Assembly (NCBI GenBank): GCA_014376425.1
Contig: JACMRO010000410.1
Span: forward strand, 1 to 14,584
DNA length: 14,584 nt
Reading direction: 5' to 3'
From: Rubritepida sp.
Lineage (GTDB): Bacteria > Pseudomonadota > Alphaproteobacteria > Acetobacterales > Acetobacteraceae
Shown: one piece after another, positions 1 through 7,506 of the stretch
How the letters are laid out: the number at the start of each line of letters is the position of its first letter
How positions within the stretch are numbered: the stretch's first letter is position 1
Notes under the pieces: generated by a model
Databases searched by the model: none
What the model was told of the DNA's origin: nothing
The model's input: only the letters and a program-made list of their open reading frames with translations
Position numbers and translations under genes: made by a program

Positions 1-701
1 GCATCTTCGGCGCGATGGGCCTGACGCGGTTCGCCTTTCTGCCGCCGCGCCGCGCCAGCGAAATGCCGGCGGTGGGCGCGAATACGAAAATGCTGCTGGC
101 GCAGCCCTTCCTGGCCGACACCGCCCGCGCGCTCGAAGCGCGCGGCGCTGTGCACCTCCCTGCCCTGTTCCCGCTCGGCGTCGAGGGCACCACCGACTGG
201 CTGACCGCCGGCGCCGCCGCGATGGGTGTGCCGGCCGCGGCCATCCGCGCCGCCGTCGAGATGCAGGAGGATCGCGCCCGCCTTGCCCTGGGCCGCTTGC
301 GCGAAAGACTGGTCGGCAAGCGCATTTTCTTCATGCCCGATTCGCAGCTGGAAATCCCGCTCGCGCGCTTCCTGCACAACGAGTTGGGGATGGAACTGCT
401 GGAAGTCGGCACCCCCTTCCTGCATCGCGGCCACATGGCGCCGGAACTGGCGGCATTGCCCGCCGGCACCTTCCTCAGCGAGGGCCAGCATGTCGACCGC
501 CAGCTCGACCGTGTGCGTGCCGCGCGGCCCGATCTGACGGTGTGCGGCCTGGGCCTGGCCAACCCGCTGGAGGCCGAGGGCATGACCACCAAATGGGCCA
601 TCGAGCTCGTCTTCACCCCTATCCAAGGTTACGACCAGGCGGCCGATCTGGCCGAGCTGTTCGCCCGGCCCTTGCGGCGCCACGCGCTGCTGGAGGTCTG
701 A
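1..701 (+). CDS. bchN: Light-independent protochlorophyllide reductase subunit N, 3' part (5' end outside window)
   Basis: This is the C-terminal half of BchN. With BchB it forms the catalytic NB component of dark-operative protochlorophyllide reductase (DPOR), which reduces the C17=C18 bond of ring D of protochlorophyllide in the cytoplasm. The frame is already open at the left edge (first full codon at base 3), so the ATG at 15 is internal. About 232 residues are visible of a family length near 420-430. The visible part carries BchN-like blocks such as FMPDSQLEIPLARF, VGTPFLHR and the C-terminal LANPLEAEGMTTKW and ELVFTPIQGY. The cysteines that hold the NB [4Fe-4S] cluster lie in the missing N-terminal half and cannot be checked. 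The stop at 699-701 is 3 bases before the bchB ATG, so the two subunits are encoded back to back. Identification is firm and only the 5' end is missing. Confidence 0.95.
   Translation, partial: IFGAMGLTRFAFLPPRRASEMPAVGANTKMLLAQPFLADTARALEARGAVHLPALFPLGVEGTTDWLTAGAAAMGVPAAAIRAAVEMQEDRARLALGRLRERLVGKRIFFMPDSQLEIPLARFLHNELGMELLEVGTPFLHRGHMAPELAALPAGTFLSEGQHVDRQLDRVRAARPDLTVCGLGLANPLEAEGMTTKWAIELVFTPIQGYDQAADLAELFARPLRRHALLEV
692..696 (+). promoter_or_regulatory. Ribosome binding site of bchB
   Basis: GGAGG lies inside the last codons of bchN, 8 bases before the bchB ATG at 705. It supports that start and suggests that bchB translation depends on ribosomes reaching the end of bchN. Confidence 0.7.
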
Positions 702-704
702 GGA

Positions 705-2234
705 ATGCAGCTTTCCTTCTGGACCTATGAAGGCCCGCCGCATGTCGGCGCCATGCGGGTCGCCACCGGCATGAAGGGGCTGCACTACGTGCTGCACGCG
801 CCGCAGGGCGACACCTATGCCGATCTGCTATTCACCATGATCGAACGCCGCGGTGCCCGCCCGCCGGTGACCTACACCACCTTCCAGGCGCGCGACCTCG
901 GTTCCGACACTGCCGACCTGTTCAAGGAAGCGGCGCGTGACGCCTATGCGCGCTTCAAGCCGCAGGCGCTGCTCGTCGGCGCCAGCTGCACGGCGGAGCT
1001 GCTGCAGGATGACCCCGGCGGGCTGGCAAAGGCCATCAACCTGCCCATTCCCGTCGTCGGCGTGGAACTGCCGGCCTATCAAAAGAAAGAAAACTGGGGG
1101 GCGGCGGAGACTTTCTACCAACTCGTCCGCGCCTTCGCCCGCGCGCCGCAGACGGCGCCGGAGCAGGCATCCTGCAACATCCTCGGCCCGACCGCGCTGG
1201 GCTTCCGCCATCGAGACGACGTGCGCGAGATCGTAGGCCTCCTTGAAAGCATGGGCGTCCGCGTGAACGTGGTAGCGCCTCCGGGTTCGACACCGGCCGA
1301 TCTGATGCGGCTGGGCGACGCCCATTTCAACGTGGTGCTCTATCCCGAGACCGCCGGCGTCGCCGCCGCCTATCTCAAGCGCACGCTCAAGCAGGAGCAG
1401 ACGAGGACGGTGCCGATCGGCGTCGGCGCCACCCGGGAATTCATCGCCGAGGTCGCGGCGCTGGCCGGGCTTGATGGCACTGTGGCCGAAGAAGCCTGCA
1501 GGCTGCCCTGGTACTCGCGTTCGGTGGACAGCACCTACCTGACCGGCAAGCGCGTCTTCATCTTCGGCGACGCCACCCACGCCATCGCCGCGGCACGCAT
1601 CGCATCGAAAGAACTCGGCTTCACGGTCGTCGGCCTGGGCACCTACTCGCGCGAACAGGCGCGCGACGTGCGCGAGGCGGCATCGCTGTATGGCATCGAG
1701 GCACTGATCACCGACGACTACCTGGAAGTCGAAGCCGCCATCGAGGCGGCGACCTGCGAACTCGTGCTCGGCACCCAGATGGAGCGCAACATCGCCAAGC
1801 GCCTGGGCGTGCCCTGCGCGGTGATCTCGGCGCCGGTGCATGTGCAGGACTTTCCGGCGCGCTACTCGCCACAGATGGGGTTCGAGGGTGCGAACGTCAT
1901 CTTCGACACCTGGGTCCATCCGCTGATGATGGGGCTTGAGGAACACCTGCTGGCGATGTTCCGCGAGGATCGCGAGTTCAACGATGAGGCCAAGCCCTCG
2001 CATCTGGGCGCCGGTAGGCTGCCTGTCGGCACGGCAGGGACCACCGCCACCGAAGTCCTGGCCGCGCCCCTGGTGCAGGTCTGGGCCGTCGATGCCGAGG
2101 CGGAACTGAAGAAAATCCCCTTCTTCGTGCGCGGAAAAGCTCGCCGCAACACCGAGAAATTCGCGGCCGACAACGGCATCGCGAACATCACCATAGAAAC
2201 TCTTTACGACGCAAAGGCGCATCATGCCCGTTGA
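705..2234 (+). CDS. bchB: Light-independent protochlorophyllide reductase subunit B
   Basis: BchB is the partner of BchN in the catalytic NB heterotetramer of DPOR and receives electrons from BchL. The protein has 509 residues, normal for the family. Key residues seen are Asp36 (in GDTYAD), which in characterised BchB is the unusual aspartate ligand of the NB [4Fe-4S] cluster; Cys95 (in GASCTAE), the BchB cysteine ligand; and Asp275 (in SRSVDSTYL), matching the catalytic aspartate at about position 274 in Rhodobacter capsulatus. The middle part is nitrogenase MoFe-like. The C-terminal part, around FFVRGKARRNTEKFA, is the small helical domain typical of BchB/ChlB. The ATG at 705 is preceded by GGAGG. 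The 3' end overlaps bchH by 11 bases. Nothing looks damaged. Confidence 0.97.
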   Translation: MQLSFWTYEGPPHVGAMRVATGMKGLHYVLHAPQGDTYADLLFTMIERRGARPPVTYTTFQARDLGSDTADLFKEAARDAYARFKPQALLVGASCTAELLQDDPGGLAKAINLPIPVVGVELPAYQKKENWGAAETFYQLVRAFARAPQTAPEQASCNILGPTALGFRHRDDVREIVGLLESMGVRVNVVAPPGSTPADLMRLGDAHFNVVLYPETAGVAAAYLKRTLKQEQTRTVPIGVGATREFIAEVAALAGLDGTVAEEACRLPWYSRSVDSTYLTGKRVFIFGDATHAIAAARIASKELGFTVVGLGTYSREQARDVREAASLYGIEALITDDYLEVEAAIEAATCELVLGTQMERNIAKRLGVPCAVISAPVHVQDFPARYSPQMGFEGANVIFDTWVHPLMMGLEEHLLAMFREDREFNDEAKPSHLGAGRLPVGTAGTTATEVLAAPLVQVWAVDAEAELKKIPFFVRGKARRNTEKFAADNGIANITIETLYDAKAHHAR

Positions 2235-5200
2235 CGCAGCCACCCCCGTGCGAGTCGTGCTTGTCACGATGGATAGTCACCTGGGTGCTGCCGCGCGTGA
2301 GGCCACGCTCGCCTTGCGGCGGGACATTCCGGGCCTGGAATTCTCGGTCCACGCCGCCGATGAATGGGCCGGCTGCGATGTCGAACTGGCGAATTGCCAT
2401 GCCGCCATCGGCCGGGCCGATATCATCATCTCGACGATGCTGTTCCTGGAGGATCACGCCAAGCTCGTGCTCCCGGCACTCGCCGCGCGGCAGCCGCATT
2501 GCGACGCCATGCTCAACCTGATGAGCTGCCCGGAGGTGATGAAGCTCACCCGCATCGGCCGCTTCAACATGGGCACCGAGGCGAAGGGCGCCATGGCGCT
2601 GCTGAAGAAACTGCGCGGCAACAAAAAGAAGGGCAGCGGCGCGTCCAGCGGCGCCGGTCAGATGCGGGTATTGCGTGAGCTGCCCAAGCTGCTGCGGTTC
2701 ATCCCCGGCACGGCGCAGGACGTGCGGGCGTATTTCCTGGGCATGCAGTACTGGCTGTCGGGCAGCAGCGATAACATCGCCAACCTGGTCCGCATGATGG
2801 TCAACCGGTACTCCACCGGCGGGCGGTCGGCGCTGGCCGGGCAGATCCAGGTAGCGGCGCCCAAGGAGTACCCCGAGGTCGGCCTGTATCACCCCAACAT
2901 CCCGGCCCGTATCACCGAAAAGCTGGCCGAGCTGCCGCAGCAGCAGACGCAGGGGCGGATCGGGCTGCTGTTGATGCGCAGCTATGTGCTGGCCGGCAAT
3001 GCCGGGCACTACGACGGCGCCATCGCCGCCTTCGAGGCGCGCGGGCTGAACGTGGTTCCGGCCTTCGTCTCGGGCCTGGACAACCGCGCCGCCATCGAGA
3101 AATTCTTTATGAAGGATGGCGTCTCGACCGTGGACGCCGTGGTGTCGCTGACCGGGTTCAGCCTGGTGGGCGGGCCTGCCTACAACGACAACAAATCGGC
3201 CGAGATCATCCTGGCCCAACTGGATGTCCCCTACATCGTCGCCCATCCGCTGGAATTCCAGACGATTGCGACCTGGCGGGCCAGTGGCGCCGGCCTTACC
3301 CCGGTGGAGGCCACCATGATGGTGGCCCTGCCCGAGCTGGACGGCGCGATCTCGCCCATGACCTATGGCGGGCGCTGCGGCGTCTCCGGCAGCCAGGCGC
3401 CCTGCCCGGGCTGCGACGGCGTCAGCTGCGGCGGCAACATGCTGGTGGAGGCCGAGCGCGCCGCCACCCTGGCCGCGCGGGTCGGTAAGCTGGTGGCGCT
3501 GCGCCGCCGTGCACGGGCCGAGAAGAAGATCGCCCTGGTCATCTTCAACTTCCCGCCCAACGCCGGCAACACCGGCACGGCGGCGTATCTCTCGGTGTTC
3601 GAATCGCTGTTCAACACGCTGGGCGCGCTGAAGGGCGCCGGCTATTCCGTGGATGTGCCGGCCGATGTGGACGCGCTGCGCGATGCGATCCTGCACGGCA
3701 ACGCGGCGCAGTACGGCGCGCTGGCCAACGTCGCCGCTCGGATCCCGACCGACACGCATGTCCGGCGGCAGAAGTGGCTGCCCGAGATCGAAAAGGCCTG
3801 GGGGCCGGCGCCGGGACGGCAGCAGAGCGACGGCGCGTCGATCCATGTGCTCGGCGCCATGTTCGGCAACGCCTTCATCGGCGTGCAGCCCGGCTTCGGC
3901 TACGAGGGCGACCCGATGCGGCTGCTCTTCGAGCACGGCTTCGCGCCCACCCACGCCTTCGCCGCCTTCTACACCTGGCTGCGGCAGGATTTCCAGGCGG
4001 ACGCCGTACTGCATTTCGGCACCCATGGCGCGCTGGAATTCATGCCCGGCAAGCAGGCGGGCATGAGCGAGAAATGCTGGCCCGACCGGCTGATCGCCGA
4101 TCTGCCGAATTTTTATCTGTATGCCTCCAACAACCCGTCCGAGGGGATGCTGGCCAAGCGGCGCGCGGGGGCGACGCTGATCAGCTACCTCACCCCCCCG
4201 GTCGCTTCGGCCGGGCTCTACAAGGGCATGCTGGACCTGAAGTCCTCCATCGACCGCTGGCGCTCGCTGGAGCCCGGCGCGCCGCGCGAGACGATGGCCG
4301 AGCTGATCCAGGCGCAGGCCGCCTCGCTGGAGCTGGCCCAGGCCGAGCCCGCCTGGCCCACGGGCGAATGGGATGTCCGCGTCATGAAGCTGGGCGCCGA
4401 GTTGCTGGCGCTGGAATACACGCTGATCCCGCACGGGCTGCATGTGGTCGGCAAGGCGCTGAGCGCGTCGGAACGGGTCGAGACGCTCGACGCCGCCGAG
4501 ATCGCGCATGGCGAGGAGCGGGTGCGGCTGGATGGCCTGCTGGCCACCGACAGCGAGTTGCCCGCCATCATCCACGCGCTTGATGCCGGCTACATCCGCC
4601 CCGTCCCCGGCGGCGACCTGTTGCGCAGCACAGAGGTGTTGCCCACGGGGCGCAACCTGCATGGCTTCGACCCCTTTCGCATTCCCAGCGCGTTCGCGGT
4701 GCGCGATGGTGCGGCGCAAGCGGAGAAGGTGCTCGCCCGTCACGTCGAGGATGAGGGCCGGCTGCCCGAGACCGTGGCCGTGGTGCTCTGGGGCACCGAC
4801 AACCTCAAGACCGAAGGCGGCCCGATCGCCCAGGCGCTGTGGCTGATGGGCGCGGTGCCGCGGCACGACAGCTATGGCCGGCTGACCGGCGCGAAGCTCG
4901 TCTCGCTGGAAGAGCTGGGCCGCCCGCGCATCGATGTGATGATCAGCCTCTCGGGCATATTCCGCGACCTGCTGCCGCTGCAGACCAAGCTGCTGGCGGA
5001 AGCCGCCCTGTTGGCCGCAGCCGCGGATGAGCCGCTGGCGATGAACTTTATCCGCGCCCACACCCTGGCTTTCCTGGAAAAGAACGGCGGCTGCATCGAG
5101 GATGCGGCCCTGCGCGTCTTCGGCAATGCCGAGGGTGCGTATGGCGCCAACGTCAACCTGCTGCTCGACAATGGCGGCTGGGAACAGGAGGACGAGCTGG

Positions 5201-5841
5201 CCGAGACCTACACCAGCCGCAAGGGCTTCGCGTATGGCGTGGACGGGCTGGCCAAGCGGCATGACGGCGTGCTGAACCACACGCTGGGCACGGTGGACCT
5301 GGCCTATCAGAACCTCGACTCGGTGGAGACGGGGGTCACCACGATCAGCCAGTATTTCGACAGCCTGGGCGGTATTTCGCGGGCTGTGTCGCGGGTCCGC
5401 GGCCGTGCGGCGCCGGTCTATATCTCGGATCAGACCAAGGGCGCCGGCATTGTGCGTTCGCTGGGCGAGCAGGTCTCCCTCGAAACCCGCACCCGGGGCC
5501 TCAACCCGAAATGGTACGAGGCGCTGCTGAGCCACGGTTACGAAGGCGTGCGGCAGATCGAGGAGCAGATCAGCAACACGCTCGGCTGGTCCGCCACCAC
5601 CGGCCAGGTCAGCCCGTGGGTCTACACCCACCTGGCGCAGACCTACATGCTGGATCCGGCGATGCGGGCGCGGCTGGCGGCGTTGAACCCCACCGCCTCG
5701 GCCAAGATCGCCAATCGGCTGCTGGAGGCAAATGAGCGCCAGTACTGGCAGCCCGACGCCGCGACGCTCGATGCCCTGCGCGCTGCCGGCCAGGAGCTGG
5801 AAGACCGCCTGGAAGGCATCATGCCGGAGATGGCAGCATGA
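2224..5841 (+). CDS. bchH: Magnesium chelatase subunit H (Mg-protoporphyrin IX chelatase, large subunit)
   Basis: BchH is the porphyrin-binding and catalytic subunit that inserts Mg2+ into protoporphyrin IX with the ATPase subunits BchI and BchD. The 1205-residue protein is full length for the CobN/Mg-chelatase family. The N-terminal Rossmann-like region begins around VRVVLVTMDSH. A Lys/Gly/Ser linker sits near residue 140, before LPKLLRFIPG. A cysteine-rich patch holds Cys385, Cys394, Cys397 and Cys402, in the region where an Fe-S cluster has been proposed for R. capsulatus BchH. The strongly conserved HFGTHGALEFMPGKQ block starts at His597, with His601 and Glu605. The start overlaps the end of bchB by 11 bases with only a weak purine stretch upstream, so translational coupling is likely. 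The stop codon overlaps an ATG in the bchH-bchL gap. A cobaltochelatase CobN is excluded by the surrounding bch genes. Confidence 0.97.
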   Translation: MPVDAATPVRVVLVTMDSHLGAAAREATLALRRDIPGLEFSVHAADEWAGCDVELANCHAAIGRADIIISTMLFLEDHAKLVLPALAARQPHCDAMLNLMSCPEVMKLTRIGRFNMGTEAKGAMALLKKLRGNKKKGSGASSGAGQMRVLRELPKLLRFIPGTAQDVRAYFLGMQYWLSGSSDNIANLVRMMVNRYSTGGRSALAGQIQVAAPKEYPEVGLYHPNIPARITEKLAELPQQQTQGRIGLLLMRSYVLAGNAGHYDGAIAAFEARGLNVVPAFVSGLDNRAAIEKFFMKDGVSTVDAVVSLTGFSLVGGPAYNDNKSAEIILAQLDVPYIVAHPLEFQTIATWRASGAGLTPVEATMMVALPELDGAISPMTYGGRCGVSGSQAPCPGCDGVSCGGNMLVEAERAATLAARVGKLVALRRRARAEKKIALVIFNFPPNAGNTGTAAYLSVFESLFNTLGALKGAGYSVDVPADVDALRDAILHGNAAQYGALANVAARIPTDTHVRRQKWLPEIEKAWGPAPGRQQSDGASIHVLGAMFGNAFIGVQPGFGYEGDPMRLLFEHGFAPTHAFAAFYTWLRQDFQADAVLHFGTHGALEFMPGKQAGMSEKCWPDRLIADLPNFYLYASNNPSEGMLAKRRAGATLISYLTPPVASAGLYKGMLDLKSSIDRWRSLEPGAPRETMAELIQAQAASLELAQAEPAWPTGEWDVRVMKLGAELLALEYTLIPHGLHVVGKALSASERVETLDAAEIAHGEERVRLDGLLATDSELPAIIHALDAGYIRPVPGGDLLRSTEVLPTGRNLHGFDPFRIPSAFAVRDGAAQAEKVLARHVEDEGRLPETVAVVLWGTDNLKTEGGPIAQALWLMGAVPRHDSYGRLTGAKLVSLEELGRPRIDVMISLSGIFRDLLPLQTKLLAEAALLAAAADEPLAMNFIRAHTLAFLEKNGGCIEDAALRVFGNAEGAYGANVNLLLDNGGWEQEDELAETYTSRKGFAYGVDGLAKRHDGVLNHTLGTVDLAYQNLDSVETGVTTISQYFDSLGGISRAVSRVRGRAAPVYISDQTKGAGIVRSLGEQVSLETRTRGLNPKWYEALLSHGYEGVRQIEEQISNTLGWSATTGQVSPWVYTHLAQTYMLDPAMRARLAALNPTASAKIANRLLEANERQYWQPDAATLDALRAAGQELEDRLEGIMPEMAA

Positions 5842-5930
5842 CCCGCGCGATGCGAAGCACCGTCGGGCCCGCCCCGCGCCCCGCCCGATGCGAGGCAGCG
5901 CCGCGATTCGTTTTGGAGACCAGCCGATGA
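5838..5930 (+). CDS. Possible 30-residue coupled micro-ORF between bchH and bchL
   Basis: An ATG at 5838 overlaps the bchH stop as ATGA. The frame runs 30 codons and stops at 5928-5930, overlapping the bchL ATG as ATGA as well. The predicted peptide is rich in Arg, Ala and Pro (it begins MTRAMRSTVG and ends RFVLETSR) and shows no membrane segment or known motif. No ribosome binding site of its own is evident, so translation would rely on re-initiation after bchH. It may bridge ribosomes across the 85-base gap, or be a chance frame in GC-rich spacer. Its composition looks like random high-GC translation, which argues for caution. No function is assigned. Confidence 0.25.
   Translation: MTRAMRSTVGPAPRPARCEAAPRFVLETSR
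5842..5926 (+). other. bchH-bchL intergenic spacer
   Basis: This 85-base gap is the longest non-overlapping interval in the window. It contains an imperfect direct repeat centred on CGATGCGA (5848-5855 and 5886-5893), a C-rich stretch, the possible micro-ORF, and the bchL ribosome binding site. I see no terminator-like hairpin with a T run and no convincing promoter or TGT-N12-ACA (PpsR/CrtJ) site. Confidence 0.6.
5915..5918 (+). promoter_or_regulatory. Ribosome binding site of bchL, deciding its start
   Basis: GGAG lies 8 bases before the ATG at 5927. It favours that start over the in-frame ATG at 5888, which lacks a comparable purine motif. Confidence 0.65.
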
Positions 5931-6838
5931 CAGTGATCACCCGCACCGAAACCATCCGCGGCAGCGTTAGCCGCCGCGAGGATGGCGAAGGCTCGCTGCA
6001 AGTCGCGCTCGACCCCGCGCTGCAGATCGGCGGCGCCAAGGTCTTCGCAGTCTACGGCAAGGGCGGTATCGGCAAGAGCACGACCAGCTCCAACCTCTCC
6101 GCCGCTTTCTCCAAGCTGGGCAAACGAGTGCTGCAGATCGGCTGCGACCCGAAGCATGACAGTACCTTCACGCTGACCAAGAAGCTGATCCCCACGGTGA
6201 TCGACATCCTGGAGACGGTGAATTTCCACTCCGAGGAACTCAAGCCGGAAGACTTCATCTTCGAGGGCTATAACGGCGTCATGTGCGTCGAAGCCGGCGG
6301 CCCGCCGGCCGGCACCGGCTGCGGCGGCTATGTGGTCGGCCAGACGGTGAAGCTGCTGAAGGAGCATCACCTGCTGGAGGAGACCGACGTCGTCATCTTC
6401 GACGTGCTGGGCGACGTGGTGTGCGGCGGTTTCGCGGCACCCCTCCAGCACGCCGAGCGGGCGGTGATCGTCGCCGCCAACGACTTCGACAGCATCTTCG
6501 CGATGAACCGCATCGTGCAGGCGATCGCGGCGAAGTCGAAGAACTACGACGTGCGGCTGGGAGGCGTGATCGTCAACCGCAGCGCGGCGACCGATCAGAT
6601 CGACAAGTTCAACCGGGTCACCGGCCTCAAGACGCTGGCGCATTTCCCGGACCTCGACGTCATCCGCCGCTCGCGCCTGAAGAAGGCCGTGCTGTTCGAG
6701 ATGGAGGACAGCCCGGAACTGATCGCCGTGCGTGAGACCTACATGCAGCTAGCCGAAAAGCTCTGGGCCGGCACCGAGCCACTGCCCACCGTGCCGATGA
6801 AGGACCGCGACATCTTCGACCTGCTAGGCTTCGACTGA
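5927..6838 (+). CDS. bchL: Light-independent protochlorophyllide reductase iron-sulfur ATP-binding protein
   Basis: BchL is the nitrogenase Fe-protein-like reductase of DPOR. It forms a homodimer with one bridging [4Fe-4S] cluster and passes electrons to BchNB with ATP hydrolysis. The 303-residue protein carries the P-loop GKGGIGKS (residues 44-51), the CDPKHDST block (73-80), and the two cluster cysteines Cys132 (TGCGGY) and Cys166 (DVVCGGF). The first ~35 residues form a charged tail before the fold, as in other BchL proteins where this tail has been reported to regulate cluster access. The start at 5927 is chosen for its GGAG site and usual length. The in-frame ATG at 5888 would add 13 residues, and the frame stays open further back into bchH only because of high GC. 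The stop overlaps the bchM ATG (TGATG). NifH and BchX are less likely given the sequence and neighbours. Confidence 0.97.
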   Translation: MTVITRTETIRGSVSRREDGEGSLQVALDPALQIGGAKVFAVYGKGGIGKSTTSSNLSAAFSKLGKRVLQIGCDPKHDSTFTLTKKLIPTVIDILETVNFHSEELKPEDFIFEGYNGVMCVEAGGPPAGTGCGGYVVGQTVKLLKEHHLLEETDVVIFDVLGDVVCGGFAAPLQHAERAVIVAANDFDSIFAMNRIVQAIAAKSKNYDVRLGGVIVNRSAATDQIDKFNRVTGLKTLAHFPDLDVIRRSRLKKAVLFEMEDSPELIAVRETYMQLAEKLWAGTEPLPTVPMKDRDIFDLLGFD

Positions 6839-7506
6839 TGAGCAGCTATGCCACCCGCCGGGCCGAGCTCGAAACCTATTTCGACCGCACCGCATCAGCC
6901 ACCTGGGCGCGGCTGACTTCGGACGCGCCGGTTTCCGGTGTGCGCGCGAAGGTCCGCGCGGGGCGCGACGCGATGCGCGCCACGCTGCTCTCCTGGCTGC
7001 CCGAGGATATGACCGGGCTGACGCTGCTCGATGCCGGCTGCGGCACCGGCGCGCTGGCGCTGGAGGCGGCGCGGCGCGGCGCCCATGTCACCGCCATCGA
7101 CATCTCAGCCACGTTGGTGGGCCTGGCGGCGGAACGCAGTGCGGGCCATCCCCGGCTGGATTTTCGCGTCGGTGACATGCTCGATCCGACCCTGGGCCGC
7201 TTCGACCACATCGTGGCGATGGACAGCCTGATCCACTATCGCGCGAGTGACGTGGCGGCCGCGCTGGCCGGGCTGGCGGCGCGGGCCGGTCGCTCGGTCG
7301 CCTTCACCTTTGCGCCGGCCACGCCGCTGCTCAACACCATGTGGGCGATCGGGAAGCTGTTTCCGAAATCCGATCGCTCGCCCGCCATCCAGCCCACCGG
7401 CCACACGCGCCTCAAGCGCCTGCTGGCGCCGCTGGCGCTGGGGCGCGACGCCCGCATCAGCCGTGCCTTCTACATCTCCCACGCGCAGGAGATCCTGGCG
7501 CGATGA
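6838..7506 (+). CDS. bchM: Magnesium-protoporphyrin IX O-methyltransferase
   Basis: BchM transfers a methyl group from S-adenosylmethionine to the C13 propionate of Mg-protoporphyrin IX, giving the monomethyl ester that AcsF uses. The protein has 222 residues, normal for BchM. The class I methyltransferase motif I, LLDAGCGTGAL, is at residues 63-73, followed by the acidic end of strand 2 (VTAIDIS, about 84-90) and the motif around DHIVAMDSLIHY. The C-terminal half has FTFAPATPLL and the HTRLKRLL region typical of BchM/ChlM. The ATG shares one base with the bchL stop, and the 3' end overlaps lhaA by ATGA. No clear ribosome binding site is visible, so coupling is likely. Substrate and product link it directly to BchH upstream and AcsF downstream. 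Confidence 0.95.
   Translation: MSSYATRRAELETYFDRTASATWARLTSDAPVSGVRAKVRAGRDAMRATLLSWLPEDMTGLTLLDAGCGTGALALEAARRGAHVTAIDISATLVGLAAERSAGHPRLDFRVGDMLDPTLGRFDHIVAMDSLIHYRASDVAAALAGLAARAGRSVAFTFAPATPLLNTMWAIGKLFPKSDRSPAIQPTGHTRLKRLLAPLALGRDARISRAFYISHAQEILAR

Noticed and set aside
828..2267. Antisense open frame of 479 codons opposite bchB
   Set aside because: It is a shadow of bchB; the product resembles no family and has the composition of a GC-driven antisense frame.
5732..5926. N-terminal extension of bchL back into bchH
   Set aside because: The frame is open only by composition. The extra 65 residues do not resemble BchL, and the ATG at 5927 has a good ribosome binding site and gives the usual length.
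2188..6039. Antisense open frame of 1283 codons opposite bchH
   Set aside because: It lies opposite a strongly supported bchH. The translation is low-complexity (rich in Arg, Gly, Gln, His, Ala) with no recognisable domain, as expected when GC-rich codon use suppresses stops on the other strand.
7341..7502. N-terminal extension of lhaA back into bchM
   Set aside because: It overlaps the conserved C-terminal part of bchM. The ATG at 7503 overlaps the bchM stop as ATGA and gives a normal LhaA N-terminus.
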